Shown here: one piece after another, positions 27,132-36,991 of the stretch | How positions within the stretch are numbered: the stretch's first letter is position 1 | Layout: each line of letters begins with the position of its first letter | Source of the DNA: Mangrovicoccus ximenensis | Lineage (GTDB): Bacteria > Pseudomonadota > Alphaproteobacteria > Rhodobacterales > Rhodobacteraceae | NCBI RefSeq assembly: GCF_003056725.1 | Contig: NZ_QBKZ01000001.1 | Coordinates: 517,140-581,139 of the forward strand | DNA: 64,000 bases | Direction: 5' to 3' | The notes under the pieces: generated by a model | What the model was told of the DNA's origin: nothing | The model's database searches: none | What the model saw: only the letters and a program-made list of their open reading frames with translations | Translations under genes and position numbers: made by a program

Positions 27132-28520
27132 TCAGGCCAGTTCCGCCCCGAGCTTCTCCAAAACCTCCGCGACCAGCTTTTCGGCTGCGGCGCTGTCGGC
27201 CATCTCGGCATAGCAGCGGAATTCCGGCGCATTGCCGGAGGGCCGCAGATGGATCACGTCGCCGCCTTCGAAGGTGACGCGCAGCCCGTCGGTCAGGTCA
27301 GTCCCGGTCTCGGGCGGCATGCCGCCGAAGAAGGCCGCGCGCGCGGCCGCATCGCCCGTCATCCGGGCAATGAAGCTGCGCGACACGTCCGGCTCGATCC
27401 CGGCGATCCGGTCAGCGGCGGTGAAGCGCGGCGGCAGCGTCGCGACCAGACCGGCAAGATCGAGCCCCCGCGCCTTGGCCAGGGCCAGCGGTGCGATGAT
27501 CGGCAGGAGACTGTCGCGCGTCATCAGCGGGCCAAGCAGCCCGGCGGGGCCGTCCGCTTCGAAGCCCAGCAGGAAGCCGCCATTGGCCTCGTAGCCCACG
27601 ACCTTCGCCGCCGGGTTCCCGGACAGGACCTCTTCCATCGCCGCGATCACGAAGGGCGAGCCGATCCTGGTGCGCAGGACTTGGGCGAAGCCCATCGCGT
27701 CCACGGCCGTGTTCGACGAGACCGGCGTGCAGAGCACCTCCGCGCCCAGGAGCTGCGCAGTGAGCGGCCCCAGGATGTCGCCGGGCACGATCCGCCCGGC
27801 GGCATCGGTGACCATCGGCCGGTCGGCATCGCCGTCGGTGGAGATCACCGCGTCGAGCCCGTGATCCGCGCACCAGGCCGCCAGCATGCTGCGGGTGTCC
27901 GGGTCCACGGCCTCGGTATCGACCGGGACGAAGATGTCCGAGCGCGCCAGCGGCACGGCCTCGGCGCCGAGTTCGCGCACGATGTCGGTCAGGAAGTCCC
28001 GCGCCGCCGAGCTGTGCTCGTAGACGCCGATCTTCAGCCCCGAAAGGGCCTCGGCCCCGAAAGCCGTGCGATACCGCGCGACATAGGCTTCGGCGATGCC
28101 AGCCGCCTCGGAGACCGGGGCTTCCAGCCCCGCGGACGGACGGCCGAGCGCGGCATTGATCCGCGTCTCGTCCTCCTTCGAGACCTCGCCGCCGGGCAGG
28201 TAGAATTTCAGCCCGTTGCGGTCAGCGGGGATATGGCTGCCGGTGATCATGATCGCCGCTGCACCGGCCTGCATCGAGGCGAGCGCCAGCGCCGGGGTGG
28301 GCAGCATGCCCGCCCGGGTGACGGCGATGCCCTCGCCCGCAGCCGCCGCAATCACTGCCTCGGCGATTTGCGGCGAGGACGGGCGCAGATCCCAGCCGAC
28401 GAAGACATGGCCGCCGTTCGGGCAGGCGGCCAGGAAAGCGCGGGTGTAGTCCGCGACCAGGTCATCGGTCAGTTCCGTGACCAGGCCGCGCAGCCCGCTC
28501 GTGCCGAATTTGGGCGCCAT
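27132..28520 (-). CDS. manB: Phosphomannomutase / phosphohexomutase
   Basis: A 462-residue enzyme of the alpha-D-phosphohexomutase family that converts mannose-6-phosphate to mannose-1-phosphate. It has phosphoserine loop TGSHIP, metal loop DGDADRP and sugar-binding loop EANGGFLLG, and starts KFGTSGLRG. The gene lies 3 bases after the manC stop on the same strand, so manC-manB form one operon. Together they make GDP-mannose, the precursor for fcl. Substrate choice (mannose rather than glucose) rests on that pairing. Confidence 0.88.
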   Translation of the reverse strand: MAPKFGTSGLRGLVTELTDDLVADYTRAFLAACPNGGHVFVGWDLRPSSPQIAEAVIAAAAGEGIAVTRAGMLPTPALALASMQAGAAAIMITGSHIPADRNGLKFYLPGGEVSKEDETRINAALGRPSAGLEAPVSEAAGIAEAYVARYRTAFGAEALSGLKIGVYEHSSAARDFLTDIVRELGAEAVPLARSDIFVPVDTEAVDPDTRSMLAAWCADHGLDAVISTDGDADRPMVTDAAGRIVPGDILGPLTAQLLGAEVLCTPVSSNTAVDAMGFAQVLRTRIGSPFVIAAMEEVLSGNPAAKVVGYEANGGFLLGFEADGPAGLLGPLMTRDSLLPIIAPLALAKARGLDLAGLVATLPPRFTAADRIAGIEPDVSRSFIARMTGDAAARAAFFGGMPPETGTDLTDGLRVTFEGGDVIHLRPSGNAPEFRCYAEMADSAAAEKLVAEVLEKLGAELA

Positions 28521-28523
28521 GGA

Positions 28524-29936
28524 TCAGCTCCGCGCGTAGATGTCTTCGTAGCGGATGATGTCGTCCTCGCCGAGATAGGCTCCGGTCTGGACTTCGATCA
28601 GGACCATCGGCACCTTGCCGGGGTTCTCCATCCGGTGGATCGCGCCGAGCGGGATGTAGACCGACTGGTTCTCGGTCAGCAGCTTCACCTCGTCGTCAAC
28701 GGTGACCCGTGCAGTCCCCGCGACCACGATCCAGTGCTCGGAGCGGTGGACATGGGACTGCAGCGACAGCGAGGCGCCGGGATGGACATGGATGCGCTTC
28801 ACCTGGAAGCGGTCCGACAGGATCAGCGTCTCGTACCAGCCCCAGGGACGGTAGTCGCGCGGCAGCTGCTCGGCTTGGGACGCGCCCTGTTCCTTGAGGA
28901 CGGAGACCGCCTTCTTGACGTTCTGGCTGTCGGACATGTCGGCCACCATGACCGCGTCCTTCATCGCCACGGCAACCACGTTCTTCAGCCCGATGCCCAC
29001 CAGCGCGATGCCCTCGTCCTCGGAGCGCAGCAGGCTGTTCTCGCAATCGAGCGCCGTGGCGTTCTCGCTGAGCCCGTTCCCGGCCTCGTCGGTTGCCATC
29101 TCCTTCCAGACGGCTTCCCAGGAGCCGAGGTCGTTCCAGTGGCCCTTGAAGGGAACGACGGAGACGTTGGCGGCTTTCTCCATCACGGCGTAGTCGATGG
29201 AATCCTCCGGCACGAGCTGCCACAGCGCCTCGTCGATCCGGGTGAAGGACAGGTCGGAGCGCGCGGCTTCGAAGGCGGCGGCGGCGGCGTCGTGGATCGC
29301 CGGAGCGTGGGTCTTGAACGCTACGACCAGCGCGTCGGCGCGCGCCAGGAAAATCCCGGCATTCCACAGGTTCTTCCCGTCGGCCAAGAGCTTGGCGGCG
29401 GTCTCCGCATCCGGCTTCTCGATGAAGCGCGTAAGTTCGAGCGCCCCGCCATGATGCGCAGCCCCGGCTTCGAGCCAGCCATATCCGGTCTCGGGATGGT
29501 CGGGCTGGATGCCGAAGGTGACGATCTGGCCGGTTTCGGCAGCGGCTACGCCTTCGGCCACGGCGGCGCGGAAGGCTGCCGGATCCTCGACGGCATGATC
29601 AGCCGGGGTCAGGAGAACAAGCGCAGAGGGATCCTGCGCCGCGACATGCAGCGCGGCAATGATCGCGGCCGGCGCCGTGTTGCGGCCCTGGGGCTCGATC
29701 AGGACGGCGCCCGGGGCCATGCCAATTTCGCCGAGCTGTTCGGTCACCACGAACCGGAAGGCATCGGCGGTCACGACCACTGGCGCGGCATAGCCTTCGC
29801 CGGAGAAGCGCAGGGCCGAGCCGTGGAACAGGCTCTGCTCGCCGAGAATGCCCGCGAATTGCTTGGGGTAACTCTTGCGGGACAGCGGCCAAAGGCGCGT
29901 GCCCGACCCGCCGCAAAGAAGAACTGGATAAATCAC
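28524..29936 (-). CDS. manC: Mannose-1-phosphate guanylyltransferase / mannose-6-phosphate isomerase (bifunctional)
   Basis: A 470-residue type II enzyme. The N-terminal nucleotidyltransferase has GGSGTRLWPLSRKSYPKQF, with EKPDAETA and WNAGIFLARAD further on. The C-terminal cupin isomerase has RPWGWYETL, VKRIHVHPGASLSLQSH and HRSEHWIVV. It makes GDP-mannose and supplies mannose-6-phosphate from fructose-6-phosphate. I prefer the GTG at 29936 (VIYPVLLCGG), because family members start there; an ATG at 29987 would add 17 non-conserved residues. Confidence 0.9.
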   Translation of the reverse strand: MIYPVLLCGGSGTRLWPLSRKSYPKQFAGILGEQSLFHGSALRFSGEGYAAPVVVTADAFRFVVTEQLGEIGMAPGAVLIEPQGRNTAPAAIIAALHVAAQDPSALVLLTPADHAVEDPAAFRAAVAEGVAAAETGQIVTFGIQPDHPETGYGWLEAGAAHHGGALELTRFIEKPDAETAAKLLADGKNLWNAGIFLARADALVVAFKTHAPAIHDAAAAAFEAARSDLSFTRIDEALWQLVPEDSIDYAVMEKAANVSVVPFKGHWNDLGSWEAVWKEMATDEAGNGLSENATALDCENSLLRSEDEGIALVGIGLKNVVAVAMKDAVMVADMSDSQNVKKAVSVLKEQGASQAEQLPRDYRPWGWYETLILSDRFQVKRIHVHPGASLSLQSHVHRSEHWIVVAGTARVTVDDEVKLLTENQSVYIPLGAIHRMENPGKVPMVLIEVQTGAYLGEDDIIRYEDIYARS

Positions 29937-30048
29937 TGACAGACCTGCCTGATAAGTTGCACGTTTCCGCTCGGAAAGTTGTGGCATGCCGGAACCGCGA
30001 AAAACAGTCTCGCGGACCGGTCTTGACGTCGCAGCCCAAGCGCTCCGC

Positions 30049-31041
30049 TCAGCGCGCATAGCCGGGGCGCTGGTGCCAAGCCCAGGCGGTAGCGATCATC
30101 TCGTCGATCCCCGAATGTTCCGGCGCCCAGCCCAGCACCTCGCCCGCCCGGGTCGATCCCGAGACCAGCGCTGCGCAGTCGCCAGGCCGCCGCGGCCCGT
30201 CCTTCGCGGGGAGCGGCAGGCCGGTCACCCGCGCCACCGCCTCGAGCACCTCCTTCACCGAGAAGCCCCGACCGGTGCCGAGGTTGAACACCTCCGATGC
30301 ACCGCCCGCCTGCAGGTACCCGAGCCCCAAGACATGCGCCGCAACCAGGTCGGTGACGTGGACATAGTCGCGCACGCAGGTGCCGTCGGGCGTCGGATAG
30401 TCCTGCCCGTTGATCGTCAGGAGGTCGCGGCGCCCCGCAACCGCGTCCAGAGCCAGCGGGATCAGATGCGTCTCGGGGCGGTGGAACTCGCCGATCTGGG
30501 CATCCGGATCGGCCCCGGCGACATTGAAATAGCGGAAGAAGACATGGCTCAGCGCCAGGTCAGGCGCGGCTGCCAAATTGCGGATCAGGTCTTCGGCGGC
30601 GCGCTTGGAGGCGCCGTAGGCATTGAGCGGATCCTGCGCGCAGCTTTCGTCCAGCATCACGCCGTCCTGCTCGCCATAGGTGGCGCAGGTCGAAGAGAAA
30701 ACCAGATGCGGCACCCCTGCCCCGGCCATCGCCTGCACCAGCCGCAGCGTGCCGATCACGTTGTTGTCCCAGTAGAGCCCGGGATCGCGGCGGGCTTCTC
30801 CGACATTGGAGAGCGCCGCGAAATGCCTCACCGCCACCGGCCTGTGGCGCGCCAGAACCTCGTCCACCCGGCCGCGGTCGCGCAGGTCGCCCTCCTCGAG
30901 GGGTCCGTATTTCACCGCCTCGTGCCAGCCCGTGGAAAAATTGTCGAAGGTGACGGGCTCGTAACCCGCCGCGGCCAGTGCCTTGCAGGCATGCGAGCCG
31001 ATATAGCCGGCACCGCCGGTCACCAGAACTGGGCCACTCAT
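30049..31041 (-). CDS. galE: UDP-glucose 4-epimerase
   Basis: A 330-residue NAD-binding epimerase. It has GGAGYIGSH at residues 9-17, an active-site Ser/Thr region SSTCATYG, Tyr-xxx-Lys in YGASKRAAED, FFRYFNVAGADP, and the C-terminal RRPGDCAALV typical of GalE/ExoB. It interconverts UDP-glucose and UDP-galactose for exopolysaccharide synthesis. It lies about 110 bases upstream of manC on the same strand, so possibly one transcription unit galE-manC-manB. Confidence 0.92.
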   Translation of the reverse strand: MSGPVLVTGGAGYIGSHACKALAAAGYEPVTFDNFSTGWHEAVKYGPLEEGDLRDRGRVDEVLARHRPVAVRHFAALSNVGEARRDPGLYWDNNVIGTLRLVQAMAGAGVPHLVFSSTCATYGEQDGVMLDESCAQDPLNAYGASKRAAEDLIRNLAAAPDLALSHVFFRYFNVAGADPDAQIGEFHRPETHLIPLALDAVAGRRDLLTINGQDYPTPDGTCVRDYVHVTDLVAAHVLGLGYLQAGGASEVFNLGTGRGFSVKEVLEAVARVTGLPLPAKDGPRRPGDCAALVSGSTRAGEVLGWAPEHSGIDEMIATAWAWHQRPGYAR

Positions 31042-31222
31042 GAAAAACTCCCGAAACCGCGTCGCAACAGTCCCGTCCGCTTGCGGTCGGGACCCCGTCT
31101 CGGAGAAATTCTATTGGTTTGGTCCGCCGGGAAAAGGAGCCATGACGTCACGCCAGCCGGCATGCACCGCACAAGCCCGGCGGGCCGCCTGACATGGCCC
31201 GCCAGAGATTGGTCTCAGCCTG

Positions 31223-33130
31223 TTACGGGATCAACCGCGCGATGATGAGATCCGCCGCTTCTTCCGGGGTCATCTCGGTGGTGTCGATGCGCAGCTCCGG
31301 CGCCTCGGGATGCTCGTAGGGGCTGTCGATGCCGGTGAAGTTCTTCAGCTGGCCCGACCGCGCCTTGGCATAGAGACCCTTCACGTCGCGGCCCTCGGCC
31401 ACTTCGAGCGGGGTGTCGACGAAGACCTCGACGAATTCGCCCGGCTGCATCATCGAGCGCACCATGTCGCGCTCAGAGCGGAACGGCGAGATGAAAGCGG
31501 TGATCACGATCAGGCCCGCATCGGTCATCAGCTTGGCGACCTCGCCGACGCGGCGGATGTTCTCCACCCGGTCAGCCTCGGTGAAGCCGAGATCCTTGTT
31601 CAGGCCGTGGCGCACGTTGTCGCCGTCCAGAAGGAAAGTGTGGCGGTTCATCCGCGCCAGCTTCTTCTCGACGATGTTGGCGATGGTCGACTTGCCCGAG
31701 CCCGAGAGACCGGTCAGCCAGACCACGGCCGGCTTCTGGTGCTTCATGTGGGCATGGTGCTCGCGGCCGATATCGGTGGCCTGCCAGTGGATGTTCTGGG
31801 CGCGGCGCAGCGCGAAGTTGATCATCCCGGCGGCAACCGTGTGGTTGGTGATCTTGTCGATCAGGATGAAGCCGCCGAGGTCGCGGTTCTCGGCATAGGG
31901 CGCGAAGGGGATCTCGCGGTCGAGCGTGATGTTGGCGACGCCGATGGCGTTGAGGTCGAGCGTCTTCGAGGCCAGGTGCTCCTGGGTGTTGACGTTGACC
32001 TCGTATTTCGGCGCCTGCACCGTCGCGGAAACGGTCTGGGTGCCGATCTTCAGCCAATAGGCCCGGCCCGGCAGCAGCTCGTGCTCGTCCATCCAGACCA
32101 GCGTGCTCTCGAACTGGTCGGCCACCTCGAGCGGCGCCTGCGCGGCGGTGATCACCTGGCCGCGCGAGCAGTCGATCTCGTCGGTCAGGGTCAGCGTGAC
32201 CGACTCGCCCGCCACCGCCAGGTCGCGGTCGCCTTCGAGCGAGACGATGCGCGCGATCTTCGAGGTTTTGCCCGAGGGCAGCACCCGGATCTCGTCGCCC
32301 GGACGCACCTGGCCCGAGGCGATCAGGCCCGCGAAGCCGCGGAAATCGAGGTTCGGGCGGTTGACCCACTGCACCTGCATGCGGAACGGACCGGCCTGCT
32401 CGCGGCTGTCCTCGACCTCGACTTCCTCGAGATGCGGCAGGAGCGAGACGCCGTCATACCAGGGGGTGTTTCCGCTCGGGCCGGTGATGTTGTCGCCCTT
32501 GAAGCCCGAGATCGGGATCGGGGTGAACTCTTCGATGCCGATCTCCGCGGCGAAGGCGGTGTAGTCGGCGACGATCTTGTCGAAGACCTCCTGGCTGTAA
32601 TCGACCAGGTCCATCTTGTTGACGGCCAGCACCACGTGGCGGATGCCCAGCAGCTTGACCAGGTAGCTGTGGCGGCGGGTCTGGGTCAGGATGCCCTTGC
32701 GCGCGTCGATCAGGATGACGGCGAGATCGGCGGTCGAGGCGCCGGTCACCATGTTGCGGGTGTACTGCTCGTGGCCGGGGGTGTCGGCGACGATGAACTT
32801 GCGCTTCTCGGTGGTGAAGAAGCGGTAGGCGACGTCGATGGTGATGCCCTGTTCGCGCTCGGCGGCGAGGCCGTCGACCAGCAGCGCGAAGTCGATCTCC
32901 TCGCCCTGCGTGCCCGAGCGCTTGCTGTCGGCTTCGAGCGTGGCCAGCTGGTCCTCGAAGATCATCTTGGAATCGTAGAGCAGCCGCCCGATCAGGGTGG
33001 ACTTGCCGTCATCGACCGAGCCGCAGGTGATGAAGCGCAGCATGGTCTTGTGCTGGTGCGTCTCGAGATACTGTTCGATGTTCTCGGCGATCAGCGCGTC
33101 GGTCTTGTAGATGGGTTCTTGCGTGTTCAT
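31223..33130 (-). CDS. cysNC: Bifunctional sulfate adenylyltransferase subunit 1 / adenylylsulfate kinase
   Basis: A 635-residue fusion. The N-terminal EF-Tu-like GTPase (CysN) has GSVDDGKST (residues 37-45), DTPGHEQY and NKMD. Two beta-barrel domains follow. From about residue 470 comes the APS kinase (CysC) with P-loop GLSGSGKST and [15 protein letters not shown]. With CysD it forms APS and then PAPS, the sulfate donor. The gene follows cysD by 52 bases. Placement directly beside an exopolysaccharide locus raises the possibility that PAPS is used for polymer sulfation, but no sulfotransferase is seen in the window. Confidence 0.95.
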   Translation of the reverse strand: MNTQEPIYKTDALIAENIEQYLETHQHKTMLRFITCGSVDDGKSTLIGRLLYDSKMIFEDQLATLEADSKRSGTQGEEIDFALLVDGLAAEREQGITIDVAYRFFTTEKRKFIVADTPGHEQYTRNMVTGASTADLAVILIDARKGILTQTRRHSYLVKLLGIRHVVLAVNKMDLVDYSQEVFDKIVADYTAFAAEIGIEEFTPIPISGFKGDNITGPSGNTPWYDGVSLLPHLEEVEVEDSREQAGPFRMQVQWVNRPNLDFRGFAGLIASGQVRPGDEIRVLPSGKTSKIARIVSLEGDRDLAVAGESVTLTLTDEIDCSRGQVITAAQAPLEVADQFESTLVWMDEHELLPGRAYWLKIGTQTVSATVQAPKYEVNVNTQEHLASKTLDLNAIGVANITLDREIPFAPYAENRDLGGFILIDKITNHTVAAGMINFALRRAQNIHWQATDIGREHHAHMKHQKPAVVWLTGLSGSGKSTIANIVEKKLARMNRHTFLLDGDNVRHGLNKDLGFTEADRVENIRRVGEVAKLMTDAGLIVITAFISPFRSERDMVRSMMQPGEFVEVFVDTPLEVAEGRDVKGLYAKARSGQLKNFTGIDSPYEHPEAPELRIDTTEMTPEEAADLIIARLIP

Positions 33131-33182
33131 GGAATGCGTACCTTGAAAGGGGAGGACGGAGGGCTCTTCGGCGCGGCGGCGC

Positions 33183-34085
33183 TCAGAAATAGCCTTCCTG
33201 CTTCTTCTTCTCCATCGAGGCGGCCTGGTCGTGGTCGATGGCGCGGCCCTGGCGTTCGGAGGTGGTGGTCAGGAGCATCTCCTGGATCACCTCGGGCAGG
33301 GTCTTGGCCTCGCTCTCCACCGCGCCGGTCAGCGGGTAGCAGCCGAGCGTGCGGAACCGCACCGAGCGCATCACCGGCTCCTCGCCGTTCAGCGGGAAGC
33401 GGTCGTCATCCACCATCAGGATCAGCCCGTCGCGCACCACGGTCGGGCGCGGTTCCGAGAAGTAGAGCGGCACGATCTCGATGCCTTCGAGATGGATGTA
33501 CTGCCAGATGTCCAGCTCGGTCCAGTTGGAGATCGGGAAGACGCGGACGCTCTCGCCCTTGGCCTTGCGGGCATTGTAGAGGCGCCACAGCTCGGGGCGC
33601 TGGTTCTTCGGATCCCAGCGGTGGTTGGCCGAGCGGAAGGAGAACACGCGCTCTTTCGCGCGGGCCTTCTCCTCGTCGCGGCGCGCGCCGCCGAAGGCGA
33701 CGTCGAAGCCGTATTTGTCGAGCGCCTGCTTCAGCCCTTCGGTCTTCCACATGTCGGTATGCAGCCCGCCATGGTCGAACGGGTTGATGCCGCGCTCTTT
33801 CGCTTCGGGGTTCTGGTAGACCAAGAGCTCCATGCCGGCATCCTTCGCCGCCTTGTCGCGCAGCGCGTACATGTCCCGGAACTTCCAGGTCGTGTCGACA
33901 TGCAGCAGCGGGAAGGGCGGCGGCGCCGGGTAGAAGGCCTTCTTCGCCAGGTGCAGCATGACGGCGCTGTCCTTGCCCACGCTGTAGAGCATGACCGGGT
34001 TCTCGGCCTCGGCGACGACTTCGCGCAGGATGTGGATGCTTTCCGCCTCCAGGCGCTGCAGGTGGGTAAGGGTCTTGCTGTCCAT
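33183..34085 (-). CDS. cysD: Sulfate adenylyltransferase subunit 2
   Basis: A 300-residue ATP pyrophosphatase of the PAPS reductase-like fold that adenylates sulfate together with the CysN GTPase. It has the PP-loop [22 protein letters not shown], and R-rich segment [15 protein letters not shown]. The C-terminus ends [15 protein letters not shown], as in most homologues, so it is complete. First gene of the cysD-cysNC operon. An 18-bp perfect palindrome lies 65 bases before its start. Confidence 0.95.
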   Translation of the reverse strand: MDSKTLTHLQRLEAESIHILREVVAEAENPVMLYSVGKDSAVMLHLAKKAFYPAPPPFPLLHVDTTWKFRDMYALRDKAAKDAGMELLVYQNPEAKERGINPFDHGGLHTDMWKTEGLKQALDKYGFDVAFGGARRDEEKARAKERVFSFRSANHRWDPKNQRPELWRLYNARKAKGESVRVFPISNWTELDIWQYIHLEGIEIVPLYFSEPRPTVVRDGLILMVDDDRFPLNGEEPVMRSVRFRTLGCYPLTGAVESEAKTLPEVIQEMLLTTTSERQGRAIDHDQAASMEKKKQEGYF

Positions 34086-34149
34086 CGGGGACCTCTGTCG
34101 AATGGCACTCTACTGGAGATCGAAGCTATCCTTGCCGCGGCGCCGAATA

Positions 34150-34167
34150 ACCCCCCATATGGGGGGT
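34150..34167. promoter_or_regulatory. Perfect 18-bp palindrome upstream of cysD, candidate operator
   Basis: ACCCCCCATATGGGGGGT lies in the divergent gap between cysD and the remnant regulator gene at 34197. Symmetry and position suggest a dimeric regulator site. The protein is unknown. Confidence 0.4.
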
Positions 34168-34196
34168 GATTTGACGGAAATGTCCGGAGGGAGCAG

Positions 34197-34380
34197 ATGT
34201 CGCAGGAAGACGGGATCGTGGCCGCGCTGTTCGCCGCCGCCATGGGCGCCTCCGGCGGGCAAGCGGAGGCCGGAGGCGACGGGCTGTGGCAGGCCTTCCT
34301 TGCCCGGCTGGCGGAGGCGACGCAGGCGGATGCCGCGCTGCTTGCCGGGCGATCGCAGCGGCGGCGCGCGGTACCGCTCC
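34197..34380 (+). pseudogene. N-terminal fragment of a possible LuxR/HTH-type regulator
   Basis: About 60 residues (MSQEDGIVAALFAAAMG ... LWQAFLARLAEATQADAALLAGRS) resemble the start of Rhodobacterales helix-turn-helix regulators with an N-terminal sensor domain. The frame then turns into Arg-rich nonsense at about 34365, where IS sequence begins. No DNA-binding domain remains. Weak assignment. Confidence 0.35.
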
Positions 34381-34523
34381 GCCGCCTGCAGGCGGCCCGG
34401 CGGCTTCTTCGCCAAGTCACTTTGCCCTCCCCCGGCACGGTCTATCCGCGAGACCTGCCGCTCCGAGCGACTGGAATGACCTGCGGCCATCTTCGCGGGC
34501 ATGGGCGGAGAGAGTTGCATCTG

Positions 34524-34960
34524 ATGGACATCAAGGGGTTGGGGGCCAATCCGGGCAAGCTCAGGTTGCAGCCTCGCGGGGCTGGACGGAGCCGGGGCGG
34601 CCGTGTTTTGCGGAGCTCTCCGGCGGCATCGCCTGCCCGATGTTCCGGACGGGCCTCCGCGCTGCGTAGTTGCGATGGAGGCTTGCGGCGGTGCCCATCG
34701 CATCGGGCGCTTCCGTCGCGGGAAAGGGGACGCGCCGCGGCGGATGCCCCCGCGGCATCCGGCCTTGTCCGAAGGTTCACGGCGGGACGGATCACGGTTT
34801 CATCCGGCAGATGACATCCCCCGCGGCCGGGACGATCGCCGAAGCCGTGACGCATCGGCGACGCCCTTCGCCGCGATCAAGCCGGAAGAGCCGCTCGATC
34901 TTCCTCCCCTGCGCCGGGCGCGGCTGGTCCAATCCATGGCCATGATCGCGGCTGGCGCCA
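34524..34960 (+). mobile_element. IS110-family remnant
   Basis: In shifting frames: a degraded start (MDIK...), VFCGALRRHRLPDVPDGPPRCVVAMEACGGAHRIGRF, then EAVTH-ASATPFAAIKPEEPLDLPPLRRARLVQSMAMI. All are IS110 transposase segments. A perfect hairpin, CGGATGCC-CCCGC-GGCATCCG (34741-34761), breaks the middle. Confidence 0.6.
34741..34761. repeat. Perfect hairpin in IS110 remnant
   Basis: CGGATGCC and GGCATCCG arms of 8 bp around CCCGC, inserted where the IS110 frame is lost. Confidence 0.7.
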
Positions 34961-35352
34961 GTCGGCTGAGCGCATGGCCGCATGGATCGGCGGAACCGGC
35001 GCTGATGATGGGTTGGGTCGCCCCTCCTGACGGCACTTGTGCCAGGGTGATCCGGATAGGATCGGGAGGTTTGGATGAAGAAGGACGTCTCCGTCATCGG
35101 CGTGGATCTGGCCAAGCAGGTCTTCCAGCTGCACGGGGCAACCGGGACTGGCGAAGTGGTCTTCCGCAAGTATCTGTCGCGTCGCCAGTTCGAGGAATTC
35201 ATGAAGGCCCAGCCGCGATGCCGGGTCGCCATGGAAGCCTGCGGGACGGCGCATCATTGGGCGAGGCTGCTGCCGGCGCTTGGCCATGATGCCTGCCTGA
35301 TTTCGCCGAAGGTCTTGAAACCCTTCGCGAAGACCCAGAGCGAGGCGGGGTC

Positions 35353-35377
35353 CGGAACCGTCCGGGGGACGGTTCCG
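35353..35377. repeat. Perfect hairpin insertion (GGG apex) in IS110 copy A
   Basis: CGGAACCGTCC-GGG-GGACGGTTCCG. The equivalent insertion in copy B (36967-36991) differs by matched changes in both arms. Confidence 0.85.
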
Positions 35378-35864
35378 CCGCCGAGCGACATGGCCGATGC
35401 CGAGGCGATTGCCGAAGCGGCGAGCCGACCGACCATGCGCTTCGCGGAAATCAAGACGCCCGAACAGCAGGGGCTTGGCATGATCTTCAAGCTGCGGGAC
35501 ATGTTGGCCGGGCCGCGAACCCAGATGATCAACAGCCTGCGGGGGCATCTGCCGGAATTCGGGATCGTTGCAGGCAAGGGCCGGGAGAATATCGCCAAGC
35601 TGCGGCGCGCTCTGGAGGCGGAGGACGCTTCGGAGGGCCTGCCCGCCCCGGTTCGGGCCATGCCGCAGCTCTGCCCCGGGCAAATCGACGGCCTGTCCAA
35701 GCGGATCTCGGACCTCGACGCGCAGATACAGGCGGCAAGCAGGCGAACCCCGCTTTCTGCCCGGCTCCGGAAGATGCCGGGGATCGGGCCGGTGACAGCG
35801 ATGGCAATTGCCGCCTTTGCCCCGCCGATGGACGCCTTCGGGCGCGGCCGAGATTTCCCGGCGT

Positions 35865-35927
35865 CGTGCTGAAAAGCACGCCATTGGCGTGACGCCCGGC
35901 CTGCGGTCCGTCTCCCGGACGGACCGC
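35865..35927. repeat. Two tandem hairpins ending the open frame of IS110 copy A
   Basis: CGTGCT-GAAA-AGCACG (35865-35880) and GCGGTCCGTC-TCCCG-GACGGACCGC (35903-35927) replace the conserved region after GRGRDFPA. Confidence 0.75.
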
Positions 35928-36006
35928 GTTCCGGTCCGCACTGCCGGGACAGCATTCGAGCGGCGGAAAGCAAAGGCTGGGCCGAACCAGCAAGTCCGGG
36001 CAGAGC

Positions 36007-36049
36007 GTTGCCGACGGCCGCTCGGACCGGTGGCGCGGCCATCGGCAAC
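36007..36049 (-). repeat. Core-type palindromic insertion with 13-bp arms
   Basis: Arms GTTGCCGACGGCC and GGCCATCGGCAAC (12 of 13 pair) around GCTCGGACCGGTGGCGC, directly before the conserved RQLRRLLIIGAM of IS110 copy A. Confidence 0.85.
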
Positions 36050-36188
36050 TCCGGCGCCTGCTGATCATCGGCGCGATGGCGGTGATTTCCGGCACCAAGG
36101 CGCGGCCGCCTGCCGGGAGTTCATGGCTCGGCCGCATCCTTGCGCGCAAGCCGCGGATGCTAGCGGCGATCGCGCTGGCCGACAGTGA

Positions 36189-36220
36189 GCGGGTCCGCGC
36201 CACCGGTCCGAGCGGCCCGC
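36189..36220 (+). repeat. Core-type palindromic insertion near the IS110 copy A C-terminus
   Basis: GCGGGTCC-GCGCCACCGGTCCGAGC-GGCCCGC, inserted after codons for AIALAD. The matching position of copy B holds 37786-37817. Confidence 0.8.
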
Positions 36221-36681
36221 GAACGGCCCGCGTTCGCCCGCTCGCTCGAACCATGGCGTTCGCGGGCTCACTCTGGGCGATGATGACGAAGGACGAAAAG
36301 TTTCGGGACGGCCCGCAGCTGGCGGGTTGACGCGGCCAGGGCACTGCCTCGAAAATGCGGGAGAAGCTGAAGCGCGCATGATATCGATCGGAAAGATCGG
36401 GGTTGGGAAATCAGCGTTGCATGATGAGCTTCGAGCTCGGCTTGATGTTTTGAACCTGACCCGCGGATCCCATACCGGCCAGGGGGGACGAACTCCCGGA
36501 AAAGGCCTGACACATGGACGCCTTCGATCGCATGATGCCAGCCGAGGCGTGCGCCCGCTGAAACCGGGGCTGCCCACACATGCTGCAACCGCCCCCCGAC
36601 GGCATCGAGGTGCCAAGGTGGGATCGCAACACTCCGAATTAGGAGGCGGTCATGTCGGAGATTGTCACGGTCGGGCTCGAT

Positions 36682-36721
36682 CCGCTGACCGGCAGGCGAA
36701 TGCAGAGCAATTGCCGGGAGG
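36682..36721. repeat. Exact 40-base insertion in IS110 copy B
   Basis: Bounded exactly by codons GLD and LAK. It contains CCGGCA ... TGCCGG (about 36689-36716) as terminal arms. It is frame-breaking. Confidence 0.7.
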
Positions 36722-36966
36722 TTGGCGAAGAATGCGGTCCAGGTCCATGGCGCTGGCGCCAGGGGGGCTGCGGTTCTGCGCAGGAAGCTCCGGAGAGCCG
36801 AGGTGCTGGAGTTCTTCGCGAAGCTGCCGCCCTGCCTGGTGGCGATGGAGGCCTGCGGCGGCGCCCATGTCCGGGGGCGCGAACTGTCCAGGCTCGGTCA
36901 CGACATCAGGTTCGTCCCGCCTGCCTATGTGAAGCCTTTCGTCAAACGGCAGAGAGAGGCGGGGTC

Positions 36967-36991
36967 CGGAACAGTCCGGAGGACTGTTCCG
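36967..36991. repeat. Perfect hairpin insertion (GGA apex) in IS110 copy B
   Basis: CGGAACAGTCC-GGA-GGACTGTTCCG. Same site and flanks as the hairpin in copy A, with compensating arm changes. Confidence 0.85.

Larger units (their letters stand above)
35075..36330 (+). mobile_element. IS110-family transposase copy A, inactivated by palindromic insertions
   Basis: The frame runs from ATG 35075 (MKKDVSVIGVDLAKQVFQLHG) for 265 residues, through the conserved RKMPGIGPVTAMAIAAF, to a stop at 35872. Beyond it, RQLRRLLIIGAMAV and PRMLAAIALA of the C-terminus persist in other frames. Interruptions coincide with inverted repeats: 35353-35377 (in frame, between KTQ and DMADAEAI), 35865-35880 and 35903-35927 (after GRGRDFP), 36007-36049 (before RQLRRLL) and 36189-36220 (after IALAD). 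Copy B carries insertions at matching points for the first and last. Confidence 0.8.

Noticed and set aside
27129-29939. Very long plus-strand frame (936 codons) opposite manB and manC
   Set aside because: Composition is Arg/Gly/His-rich antisense of two clear enzyme genes. No domain is recognised.
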